Shown: piece after piece, positions 8,128 to 15,043 of the stretch | How the letters are laid out: the number at the start of each line of letters is the position of its first letter | How positions within the stretch are numbered: position 1 is the stretch's first letter | NCBI GenBank assembly: GCA_900543145.1 | Contig: UQPZ01000008.1 | Span: 1 to 64,000 of the forward strand | Reading direction: 5' to 3' | DNA from: an uncultured Ruminococcus sp. | GTDB taxonomy: Bacteria; Bacillota; Clostridia; Oscillospirales; Ruminococcaceae | Length of the DNA: 64,000 nt | Position numbers and translations under genes: made by a program | Notes under the pieces: model-generated | Databases searched by the model: none | Told to the model about the DNA's origin: nothing | What the model saw: only the letters and a program-made list of their open reading frames with translations

Positions 8128-8156
8128 TCATATTCAAAAAAACAATTCACATAATA
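8128..8156 (+). promoter_or_regulatory. SigG-like promoter of the SASP gene
   Basis: TCATA (8128-8132), 17-nt spacer, CATAATA (8150-8156). This fits the forespore SigG pattern (gHATR, 17-18 nt, CATWMTA) apart from the first -35 base. No SigA-like boxes lie between the small RNA terminator and the gene. Confidence 0.6.
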
Positions 8157-8199
8157 ATAAAGCAAACCCGATAAATAATTATAAAAGGAGTTGTACAAA

Positions 8200-8388
8200 A
8201 TGAAAGGTATTACTAGCGAACAGGGCAGACAGACCCTCGAAAGATTCAAGATGGAAGCAGCTAACGAGGTTGGCGTAAACCTCAAGCAGGGTTACAACGG
8301 TGACCTTACCGCTCGTGAGGCTGGTTCTGTTGGAGGCCAGATGGTGAAAAAGATGATCGATGCTTACAAGGCCGGTTCAGTAAAATAA
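8200..8388 (+). CDS. Alpha/beta-type small acid-soluble spore protein
   Basis: A 62-residue DNA-binding spore protein that coats and protects forespore DNA. It shows the two SASP signature regions: RFKMEAANEVGVNL, which holds the germination-protease recognition site, and LTAREAGSVGGQMVKKMI near the C-terminus. ATG 8200 was chosen because AGGAG (8186-8190) lies 9 nt upstream; the in-frame TTG 8191 directly abuts that site. The SigG-like promoter agrees with late forespore expression. This is direct evidence that the organism, or its recent ancestor, makes spores. Confidence 0.93.
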   Translation: MKGITSEQGRQTLERFKMEAANEVGVNLKQGYNGDLTAREAGSVGGQMVKKMIDAYKAGSVK

Positions 8389-8405
8389 TCAAATTTTAAA
8401 AATAA

Positions 8406-8440
8406 GTCCCGTCAGGCAAAAGCCCGGCGGGGCTTAATCT
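8406..8440 (+). terminator. Intrinsic terminator after the SASP gene
   Basis: GTCCCGTCAGGC (8406-8417) pairs with GCCCGGCGGGGC (8422-8433) through G-U pairs and one mismatch. TTAATCTTT follows. Confidence 0.7.
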
Positions 8441-8548
8441 TTATATTTTTATATTTTGTCCCGCTGTATATGTATTATTCCGCAAGGCTTTTTAGACAAT
8501 AAAAAAGCGCCCGGTTTTACCCGAGCGCTCCTAAAGCTGCTTTAACAG

Positions 8549-8773
8549 TCATATAAGCAATTGACATTTTTGAGATATACATTCGCCGTAGATAAACTCA
8601 GTTAGATTTTCTTCTGAGATCTCTATAATGACTTTGCAATCCGACCCGCTTACGTTAAGATCTATTACCTTAGCGCCGTACGAATTCAAAAGTTGGTATA
8701 CCTTCCGAACGTACGACGTTTGTCTGTCAGACTCGGTAATAGGAAAAACTGCAACATGAATGTTTTGAAACAT
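8549..8773 (-). CDS. Small protein of unknown function, 74 residues
   Basis: I do not recognise this protein. The frame opens further upstream, but ATG 8773 has a strong GGAGGTGG site 4-11 nt before it, so the 74-residue form is preferred. It has no signal peptide or membrane segment, is mildly acidic, and has three Cys (two in the C-terminal GECISQKCQ). The mix of predicted beta strand and helix (RQTSYVRKVYQLLNSYGAKVIDLN) suggests a small folded cytosolic domain. It lies 129 bp downstream of a secreted-protein gene on the same strand, behind a leader that can hide its ribosome site. Confidence 0.6.
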   Translation of the reverse strand: MFQNIHVAVFPITESDRQTSYVRKVYQLLNSYGAKVIDLNVSGSDCKVIIEISEENLTEFIYGECISQKCQLLI

Positions 8774-8902
8774 TAGACCACCTCCGCCGATCCAGTAACC
8801 AATTAACCTGGCATGGTGAATAAAGAGAACCCGAACCACCGGATTTACTGGTGACCTTGCAGCCTGCTAAAGCAACCTGTAGGCTGATTTTAAAAATTTA
8901 TA
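8774..8902 (-). promoter_or_regulatory. Structured leader with alternative RBS-hiding folds
   Basis: Read as minus-strand RNA, CCAGUAA (8851-8845) can pair with UUACUGG (8798-8792). Alternatively CACC and GCC just downstream of 8820 can pair with GGC and GGUG around the ribosome site (8790-8778), hiding it. A further hairpin is CAGCCT / AGGCTG (8886-8860). The two folds share bases and exclude each other, as in translational riboswitches. The class is not recognised and no ligand is proposed. Confidence 0.45.
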
Positions 8903-9337
8903 TTATCTCTGTACTCCAGCGCCGTAATGGGTAAAGCTGTCTACGACCGACCCTTTGCTGTTGTACATAGTAATATCGACTTTTACGCGGTAATATCTTC
9001 CCGATACCGCATTGCTGTATGTTTTTTTGTGGTAAAAATAATTACCGCTTGTGCTTCCGGAATACCTTTCTCCGCTTACGTCTGTCCAAGCTGAATCGCC
9101 TGTCTTCTGCTGAAGCTGATAAGTTATCTTGGCTGAGGTTACGGGACTTTTCCCTTGAAACTCATAGCCGTAGGTAATCGAACTTGAGCCGCTGGTATAG
9201 CAAATAGGGTTATCTGTATAAAAATTCTCGGTGCAGGGCATTATTCCTTCATCGGAAGCCGAAACCGAAAATACAGCCAACGCTAATACCAGAACCATTG
9301 CGGAAATAATTGAAATTAACTTATTAATCCTTTTCAA
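8903..9337 (-). CDS. Small secreted beta-rich protein of unknown function
   Basis: A 144-residue protein with a clear Sec signal peptide (basic start, hydrophobic core at about 8-24, cleavage near VSASD). The mature part is rich in Ser, Thr, Tyr and Gly, with strand-like segments such as ITYQLQQKTG and RYYRVKVDITMYNSKG, so it may be a single immunoglobulin-like or jelly-roll domain. The start is TTG 9337, preceded by GGGAGG at 8 nt. The function is unknown. Its promoter region is nearly identical to that of the next gene upstream, so the two are probably expressed together. Confidence 0.75.
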   Translation of the reverse strand: MKRINKLISIISAMVLVLALAVFSVSASDEGIMPCTENFYTDNPICYTSGSSSITYGYEFQGKSPVTSAKITYQLQQKTGDSAWTDVSGERYSGSTSGNYFYHKKTYSNAVSGRYYRVKVDITMYNSKGSVVDSFTHYGAGVQR

Positions 9338-9383
9338 TTTTTTATCCTCCCGGAATCTTTGTTTTTGAGGTTGTCGTTTTAAC

Positions 9384-9426
9384 CCCCTCTATAAGTATAA
9401 ACACGCGAAACAGTCAAATAGTGCAA
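9384..9426 (-). promoter_or_regulatory. 43-bp promoter element, copy A
   Basis: Nearly identical to 10241-10283 (about six differences in 43 bp). On the minus strand it holds TTGACT, an 18-nt spacer and TATAGA, with TTTATACTTATAGAGGGG as the best-kept part. It lies 47 bp upstream of the secreted-protein start. Confidence 0.6.
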
Positions 9427-9434
9427 ACTTTTTT

Positions 9435-10184
9435 TCAAAAATTTTTATTTTCGTCACTTTGCACAGATTTTGCAAGTTTTATTAGGTCAGCTTCGTCAAA
9501 ATCACCAGTGATTGAGTACTGATAAATTCCGTCGGTCCAGATGATAGAACCGTCATGACTTTCATTTCTGACCGATATCATTCCCTCTCCTCCGTTGATA
9601 TCTATCTTTTCTAAGATGCAGCAGTTGCCGCTGTTTATAGTTGGCGAACCGCACAGATTGTTCTGGCTGAAAATTATTTGGAGATCCGTATTATTTCTTT
9701 TTTCGGGATCAGTGCTTTTATAAATAATGTGCCTATGACCTTCGTCTTTATAATCCTCCATTATTTCATAGCCTTCAGGAATATATGAGGGGCTTTGGTA
9801 GTCAAGCATTACAGGGAAAGTTTGAGTTCCTCTTACCATACCGTTTATAAAACTTACTTCAAGGGTCTCATCGAAAGACGGTCTGGTTTTCATTTCAATA
9901 GTGAAGTCAGGTTCCTTTCGAGCGTCGGCGAGCATACCCACTGCGCTGGTCATTGCGATGGATGCAGCTAATACTGCAAGGCCGATATTTCTGCCCGTCC
10001 TTTTAAAAGAGAATCTCTGAGTGCAAATTATCTCTCGATGTTCACATTTGATTTTCGCTATTCTGGCAAGTTTGGCGTTAAAGTCCTCAGAAAATTCATG
10101 CTCCGTTACTCTTATGATCTTATATTCGGTTCTGTCGCTGTCAACTATCCCATGCTGAATCATTGCATAAGTATGGTTTCTCAT
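9435..10184 (-). CDS. Membrane protein with a DUF4367-like C-terminus
   Basis: A 249-residue protein with a cytosolic N-terminus of about 65 residues, one membrane helix (about 68-88) and an extracytoplasmic domain. The C-terminus (IIWTDGIYQYSITGDFDEADLIKLAKSV) resembles DUF4367, a domain often found on anti-sigma-factor-like proteins of Clostridia. No sigma factor gene lies next to it, so a regulatory role is only inference. ATG 10184 has AAGGAG 9 nt upstream. It shares a duplicated promoter element with the downstream secreted-protein gene. Confidence 0.7.
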   Translation of the reverse strand: MRNHTYAMIQHGIVDSDRTEYKIIRVTEHEFSEDFNAKLARIAKIKCEHREIICTQRFSFKRTGRNIGLAVLAASIAMTSAVGMLADARKEPDFTIEMKTRPSFDETLEVSFINGMVRGTQTFPVMLDYQSPSYIPEGYEIMEDYKDEGHRHIIYKSTDPEKRNNTDLQIIFSQNNLCGSPTINSGNCCILEKIDINGGEGMISVRNESHDGSIIWTDGIYQYSITGDFDEADLIKLAKSVQSDENKNF

Positions 10185-10240
10185 AAAATCCTACTCCTTG
10201 CTATCAAAATATAAGGATCAAATTAAATTTGCTTTATTTG

Positions 10241-10283
10241 CCCCTCTATAAGTATAAACACGCAAAAGTGACAAAAAGTGCAA
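10241..10283 (-). promoter_or_regulatory. 43-bp promoter element, copy B
   Basis: The second copy of the element at 9384-9426. Minus strand: TTGTCA, 18-nt spacer, TATAGA. It lies 57 bp upstream of the DUF4367-like gene. The conservation spans the spacer as well as the boxes, so it may include an operator. Confidence 0.6.
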
Positions 10284-10313
10284 AATTTTCTTGTTAATTT
10301 TTTGTAAACAAAA

Positions 10314-10337
10314 ATCCGCCGATAATTTTCGGCGGAT
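10314..10337 (-). terminator. Terminator of the L,D-transpeptidase gene
   Basis: ATCCGCCGA (10314-10322) and TCGGCGGAT (10329-10337) form a perfect 9-bp stem. On the minus strand TTTTTG follows. Confidence 0.88.
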
Positions 10338-10343
10338 CCTTTT

Positions 10344-11837
10344 TTAATAATACATAACTACCGGCGTATCCATAGGTACCTTATCATGTACGAATTTAGC
10401 GTACTCTAGCGGCATATTGATACAGCCGTGAGAGCCGTTGTATTTATAAATATCGCCGCCGAAATAGTATCTCCACTGCGAATCGTGAAGTCCTATTCCT
10501 ACTATAGCAACTCTCGTCCAGTAATCGCAGGTCGTGTCCCATTCATCTCCGTCGGCGTTTGAATCCTTCATACGGTAATTGGTAGCCTTGCTCCATACCT
10601 TATATACGCCCGGAAGCGTAGTTCTCGCCGCCGAAGTAGTCTGACCCGATGCAATATAACATTCCTTTTTGAGCTTTCCCTTTTCGTAATACCAGAACTG
10701 CTGATTCGTAAGGTCTATTTCAATATAGGTATCGCCTATATCGTCGTCCTTTGAACGGGCAGATTCAGATCCCGTAAAAACGTACCCTCCCGTTTCGTAA
10801 TAGATCGGATCAACGCCCTCCTTGCTCTTACCATTTTCTATCATTTCAACCAGAGCGCCGCAGGTCTTCTCCTGATCTATCCACCAGCCGTATTTAGCGT
10901 CGCTGCTGGTAGGAATAGTAATATCTCCCTGAATAGTAGCATGGAATTTCCGCTCGGTATTGAAGGTATCGTACTTCTTCGCAAGATACTCTACATATTC
11001 CATAGCCTTATCCCTGTCCGCAGTAATATTTCCGTCCTCGTCAATATCGGCTATCTCCAGAAGCTTTTTTCCCGTCAGCGTTTCGGTAGTATAGTCAAAG
11101 TCGTAGGTTATCTTCATATTAAAGACCCTGTTGAGTCTTTCACATTCGTCCTTAAGCTCCTTAGCAGTTATCTCGGGCGGAATATAGCAGCCCGATTCCT
11201 CTGCCTTGACCGTAAACTCGTTCCTGTCAACAGCGCTGAGTATGTAATTTTCAAGTATCTCATAATTCATCTTATCGCCCTGAACAGCGTCCCGAATAAT
11301 ATATCCGCTGTCGGTAAGCTCTATCTCGGCGTTCTTGTTTTCTGCGCTTCCCCAGTCCGTTCCGCTTAAAAGCTCCTTCAGCTTATCCTTATCGTAGGTT
11401 ATATTCTCGGTAAAGCTGTAGCTTACTTTTCCTATAAGTCCCTTGAACCACAGGCTGTGGTCTATCTCGCTGTATATCTTTTCAAGCTGCCTGTCGGTAT
11501 CGCTTGTATAGCCGAAGCTTTCAAGGCTTATACCTGCCTCCGAACCGTCATGCTTTATAACAGTAAGCTTTTCGGGAAGCTCCTTGTTTTCAAAAAGCCT
11601 TTCCGCCTCAGAAAGCGTTTTGCCGCTGACGTTAACGTCGTTAATATAAGTATTTACAGGAAATTTACCGTCATATTCAGCACGTCCTATAAAATAAGCG
11701 CAGGCCGTTCCGAGAGCAATAACAAGAACTATTCCGCCCGAAATAAATATAGGCGCTGAAGACTTTTTTCTCTTCTTTTTCTTTTTTACTCCGGCTGCCG
11801 TCTTAGGACGAGGCTTTGCCATTGTTTTTGCCGCCAT
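10344..11837 (-). CDS. L,D-transpeptidase (YkuD) with peptidoglycan-binding repeats
   Basis: A 497-residue envelope enzyme. A Lys-rich N-terminus is followed by one membrane helix (about 30-50), two repeats of the type often called PG_binding_4 (about 60-330), and a C-terminal YkuD domain (about 365-497). The catalytic motif is GSHGCINMP at about 467, with the active Cys in SHGC and an upstream His in GIGLHDSQW. It should make 3-3 cross-links or attach proteins to peptidoglycan. The start ATG 11837 has AAAGGA about 10 nt upstream. The gene is monocistronic, with a promoter and an attenuator-like hairpin in its leader. Confidence 0.92.
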   Translation of the reverse strand: MAAKTMAKPRPKTAAGVKKKKKRKKSSAPIFISGGIVLVIALGTACAYFIGRAEYDGKFPVNTYINDVNVSGKTLSEAERLFENKELPEKLTVIKHDGSEAGISLESFGYTSDTDRQLEKIYSEIDHSLWFKGLIGKVSYSFTENITYDKDKLKELLSGTDWGSAENKNAEIELTDSGYIIRDAVQGDKMNYEILENYILSAVDRNEFTVKAEESGCYIPPEITAKELKDECERLNRVFNMKITYDFDYTTETLTGKKLLEIADIDEDGNITADRDKAMEYVEYLAKKYDTFNTERKFHATIQGDITIPTSSDAKYGWWIDQEKTCGALVEMIENGKSKEGVDPIYYETGGYVFTGSESARSKDDDIGDTYIEIDLTNQQFWYYEKGKLKKECYIASGQTTSAARTTLPGVYKVWSKATNYRMKDSNADGDEWDTTCDYWTRVAIVGIGLHDSQWRYYFGGDIYKYNGSHGCINMPLEYAKFVHDKVPMDTPVVMYY

Positions 11838-11864
11838 TCACAATTTTCCTTTCATACACATTAT

Positions 11865-11942
11865 CAAAAAACAAAAGCCTTCTCCGCAGTTCTCCTGAAT
11901 ACCTGACCGATAGCGGAGCTAAAGCCTTTAATCTGTTTCTTT
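11865..11942 (-). promoter_or_regulatory. Attenuator-like leader of the L,D-transpeptidase gene
   Basis: In the minus-strand leader GCTTTagCTCCGC (11925-11913) pairs with GCGGAGAAGGC (11887-11877), followed at once by TTTTGTTTTTTG (11876-11865). This is a full intrinsic terminator inside a 105-nt 5' leader, before the ribosome site. It implies control by premature termination; the signal is unknown. Confidence 0.6.
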
Positions 11943-11948
11943 CTAATT

Positions 11949-11977
11949 ATTATATCATACCGTATTACGTTTTGCAA
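11949..11977 (-). promoter_or_regulatory. SigA-type promoter of the L,D-transpeptidase gene
   Basis: Minus strand: TTGCAA (11977-11972), 17-nt spacer, TATAAT (11954-11949). Confidence 0.8.
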
Positions 11978-12079
11978 CTAGAAAATCTGAATTTAAATAT
12001 AAGGCAATTATCCCCTTAAAAGTTACAGCCTGCCGAAGAATAACTAAGCTTAGATCTGTAATATACAGCTTTTCCCTGC

Positions 12080-12108
12080 TTGACACAGGCAGCTTATGGG
12101 TGTATAAT
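12080..12108 (+). promoter_or_regulatory. SigA-type promoter of the lipoprotein operon
   Basis: TTGACA (12080-12085), 17-nt spacer, TATAAT (12103-12108). The 5' leader 12124-12159 can form a nested hairpin (TTCCG/CGGAA outside, CCGG/CCGG inside). Confidence 0.88.
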
Positions 12109-12173
12109 TAAAGTGTATAAATTTCCGCATATCCGGCAATACCGGCAGCGGATCGGAAAGGCACGAAGATCAG

Positions 12174-13094
12174 ATGAATAATATAAAAAGAATACTTGCC
12201 TGCGTATGTGTTCTGGGTATATGTATTTCAGCATTCGGCTGTTCAGACTCGGGCGGAAGCTCTGAAACCGGCAGCTCCGAAGCCTCCGAACAGACCTCCT
12301 CTCAGCAGAGCGGTACTTCTCAGACCGAAAGCGCCGAGAGTTCCGCAGACTCCGGAGAAAGCTCTGCCGCAGAGGTGTCGCATATCGGAGAATACCTTAA
12401 AAGCACGGCTGAGATCTATTCTCAGGGCAGCTATACCCTTGAATGTACTCTGACAAGCACTGCGTTTGACGGAGAGGTTCAGCTTACAAGAGTAGTCAGA
12501 AACGACGATGTTTATCAGCTCCAGCAGGAAAGCATGGGAAAGCACGGCGCAATTACCCTCGACGGCAAGTCCTACGATTTTGACTATGTCTGCGGAATGT
12601 ACCGTGAAACCGAAAATAAGCCGGATCTCAACGTTATCGAAGAGATCATAAGCCTGAATCTTGACAGGACCAATACTCACGAGGACTCGGGAGAAAGCGG
12701 ATATGTAACAGAAGAATATACCTATACCGGCGATACCTATATTACCGTGCTGGATTTTTATTTCGACAAGGAAACAAAGGCGCTGGTAAAATATACAACT
12801 ACCTACTCTGTTGAGGGGCAGGACGATATAGTCGAGACCAGAACTGTAAAAAGGCTTGACAACGATATCGACGAATCCGTATTCAATACTGATTTTACCT
12901 CCTATCTTGCTGATTTCGATTCAATGAGCGAGGATCAGCGGCTTGGCTTCTGTCAGGGTCTGTGCGGAAGCTTCGGTATCTCGACCGACGATATGTACAA
13001 GATGAATATTACTACCGATCAATTCAAGACGATCGACTACGATACGCTGTTCAAGCTTGTGTATACCTACGGAAAAGGACATATGCAGCAATAG
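12174..13094 (+). CDS. Putative lipoprotein
   Basis: A 306-residue exported protein. A signal peptide ends in a lipobox (ISAFGC, Cys at about 23), followed by a Ser/Glu/Gln-rich linker (about 25-70) typical of surface-tethered proteins. The body (about 75-300) alternates short strands such as GSYTLECTLTSTAFDGEVQLT and DTYITVLDFYFDKETKALVKY, which recalls LolA/LppX-like lipoprotein folds; this is weak. Function unknown. The CBS gene starts 103 bp downstream and then dacA, with no terminator seen between, so they may form one operon. Confidence 0.75.
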   Translation: MNNIKRILACVCVLGICISAFGCSDSGGSSETGSSEASEQTSSQQSGTSQTESAESSADSGESSAAEVSHIGEYLKSTAEIYSQGSYTLECTLTSTAFDGEVQLTRVVRNDDVYQLQQESMGKHGAITLDGKSYDFDYVCGMYRETENKPDLNVIEEIISLNLDRTNTHEDSGESGYVTEEYTYTGDTYITVLDFYFDKETKALVKYTTTYSVEGQDDIVETRTVKRLDNDIDESVFNTDFTSYLADFDSMSEDQRLGFCQGLCGSFGISTDDMYKMNITTDQFKTIDYDTLFKLVYTYGKGHMQQ

Positions 13095-13197
13095 ACTTTA
13101 AGCTGTACTTTTTGGTATTTCACGCTATTTGCGGAGCAGCGCCGCAGGATCACCGCGAAAGGAGAAGAGCTTTCAATCGGAAGCACAGACATAAAAA

Positions 13198-13662
13198 ATG
13201 AATATTTTAAAGCTGCTGAAACCGAAAGCCGTTATAGATTATATCTACGACGATGCAACGGTAAGACAGGCAATCGAGAAAATGCGCAATCACGGATTTA
13301 CAGCAATACCGGTAATAAACAGGGACGGCGAATATGTCAAAACCCTTGCCGAGGGAGATTTTCTATACTTTATGCTTGAGAAAAATCTTTCAGGGATCAA
13401 GGAGCTTGAGCGTTACAGCGTCAGTCAGATAACAAAGCGTGTCAAAAACAATCCGGTCTATATTTATTCCACTATAGAAGACCTTATCCTGCTTTCAATG
13501 AACCAGAACTTCGTACCCGTTATTGATGACAGAAAGGTTTTTATAGGGATAGTAACAAGACGGGATATACTTCAGTACTGCTATAACGCCGTTAGATCCG
13601 GCGATCCCGAATACAGTGCAAAAGAAGAGGAATATCAGCTCTTCGCAGAAAGTAAAAATTAA
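13198..13662 (+). CDS. CBS-domain protein
   Basis: A 154-residue cytosolic protein made of two CBS motifs (about 12-60 and 80-135), read as TVRQAIEKMRNHGFTAIPVINRDGEYV and YIYSTIEDLILLSMNQNFVPVIDDRKVFIGIVTRRDILQY. Such pairs bind adenine nucleotides or related ligands and act as sensors. No catalytic domain is attached. The ribosome site is weak; the nearest purine-rich stretch (GAAAGGAGAAG) lies about 40 nt upstream of ATG 13198, so coupling to the upstream gene is possible. The D,D-carboxypeptidase gene begins 15 bp after it. Confidence 0.83.
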   Translation: MNILKLLKPKAVIDYIYDDATVRQAIEKMRNHGFTAIPVINRDGEYVKTLAEGDFLYFMLEKNLSGIKELERYSVSQITKRVKNNPVYIYSTIEDLILLSMNQNFVPVIDDRKVFIGIVTRRDILQYCYNAVRSGDPEYSAKEEEYQLFAESKN

Positions 13663-13677
13663 TAGGAGAAATGCAAT

Positions 13678-14790
13678 ATGCTTAAATTCAAGAAAAATCA
13701 CCACGGCGGTGCCGCTGTTGTCGCAGTAATGATAATAATCATGTTCGTAGCTATAGGCTCCGCAATAATGGTAGTAAGCGGAAGAGGCTCCATAGACGAG
13801 GCCAAGGCTCTTCCGGCAGTTGCGGACGAATCCTCTCAGGAGGTATCTAAGCCTGATTCTATGGCAGATCCCGAGCCTGAGCCGGAACCCGAGCCGCAGC
13901 CGCTTATGACTTACCCCGCCGAAGCCGAAGGCTATAAGGAAATATCCATAAAAGACCTTACGACAAAATACGGTATTCTTGTAAACGCCGACAGCAATAC
14001 AATCCTTGCCGGAAAGAATTATGACAAGAAGATATACCCCGCATCTCTTACAAAGGTCATGACGCTTATCGTAGCCGTAGAAAATATAGACGATCTGAGT
14101 GCGAAATATAAATTTACCTCAGATATAATAGACCCTCTTATTGAGGAAAACGCTTCCCGTGCAGGCTTTGAAGCAGGAGAAAGCGTTACCTATGAAGACC
14201 TGCTTTACTCGGCTATACTTGTAAGCGGAGCTGACGGAACGTCGGGTATTGCCAACGCAATTGCAGGCTCGGAGGATAAGTTTGTTGATATGATGAACGC
14301 CAAGGCGGAGGAACTTGGTCTTACCGGAACTCATTTTGAAAACGCCAGCGGCCTGCACAGCAAGGATCATTATTCCACCTGCCGGGATATAGCGGTAATA
14401 ATGGAATATGCAATGCAGAATGAAGAGTGCATGAAAATACTTACAGCGGAAAATTACACAACCTCAAAAACAAAGCAGCATAAGGACGGCATAAAGCTTA
14501 CCAGCATAGTTGCGGGCCGCTTCAACGGCTACTATATCGAGGGCGGCGGAGAGCTTCTCGGAGGAAAAACCGGCTTTACTGACGAATCGGGCTATTCCTT
14601 GGTCAGCATAGCCGAAAAAGACGGCGTTAAATACATATGCGTAACCGTAAAGTCCAAGGACGAATGGAAATCTGCGGAGGATAATATCGCAATTTACGAA
14701 AAATATCTGCCCTCGGATAAAAATGACAACAGCTCCTCCGCTTCGGACAGCGTTGTATCGTCAGAAAAGGACGATTCATCAGAGGAATAA
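13678..14790 (+). CDS. D-alanyl-D-alanine carboxypeptidase (PBP5/DacA family)
   Basis: A 370-residue S11 serine peptidase that removes the terminal D-Ala of peptidoglycan. It has an N-terminal membrane helix (about 12-33) and an acidic Pro/Glu linker with repeated PEPEPEP (about 63-78). The catalytic domain has SLTK (about 123-126, nucleophile Ser), SGADG in the place of the usual SxN motif, and GGKTGFT (about 296-302). The replacement of Asn by Asp in the second motif is unusual and could alter activity. The anchor is N-terminal rather than the C-terminal amphipathic helix of PBP5. ATG 13678 has AGGAG 10 nt upstream. Confidence 0.88.
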   Translation: MLKFKKNHHGGAAVVAVMIIIMFVAIGSAIMVVSGRGSIDEAKALPAVADESSQEVSKPDSMADPEPEPEPEPQPLMTYPAEAEGYKEISIKDLTTKYGILVNADSNTILAGKNYDKKIYPASLTKVMTLIVAVENIDDLSAKYKFTSDIIDPLIEENASRAGFEAGESVTYEDLLYSAILVSGADGTSGIANAIAGSEDKFVDMMNAKAEELGLTGTHFENASGLHSKDHYSTCRDIAVIMEYAMQNEECMKILTAENYTTSKTKQHKDGIKLTSIVAGRFNGYYIEGGGELLGGKTGFTDESGYSLVSIAEKDGVKYICVTVKSKDEWKSAEDNIAIYEKYLPSDKNDNSSSASDSVVSSEKDDSSEE

Positions 14791-14824
14791 CAGATAACAG
14801 CCGAAAACGCTGAAATTCTGACAA

Positions 14825-14905
14825 AACGGACAAACACAGTCGTTTCTTCTATTACACAGCAGCACAGATAGCTGAAGCTTGAAGATCGGTCTGAGTTTGT
14901 CCGTT
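14825..14905. repeat. 11-bp inverted repeat after the carboxypeptidase gene
   Basis: AACGGACAAAC (14825-14835) and GTTTGTCCGTT (14895-14905) are perfect complements 59 bp apart. No T-run follows, so it is not a plain terminator. It could close a longer RNA structure or be a pair of protein-binding half-sites. Confidence 0.5.
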
Positions 14906-14984
14906 ATCATTTATAATTTATTGATTGTATTTGCTCAAAGGCCCTTTTCGCAGAACAATATTCATGTTATTTTAATAATTATTC

Positions 14985-15013
14985 TTGAATATAGGAAATA
15001 TATATGGTATAAT
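14985..15013 (+). promoter_or_regulatory. SigA-type promoter of the GGDEF protein gene
   Basis: TTGAAT (14985-14990), 17-nt spacer, TATAAT (15008-15013). It excludes the longer frame that opens at 14879. Confidence 0.8.
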
Positions 15014-15043
15014 ATACTTAACAAAACTTGGGGAGGTACGGCT

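Noticed and set aside
8774..8902. A tRNA-like reading around GGTTCGGGTTC in the leader
   Set aside because: No acceptor stem, D-arm or anticodon arm can be completed.
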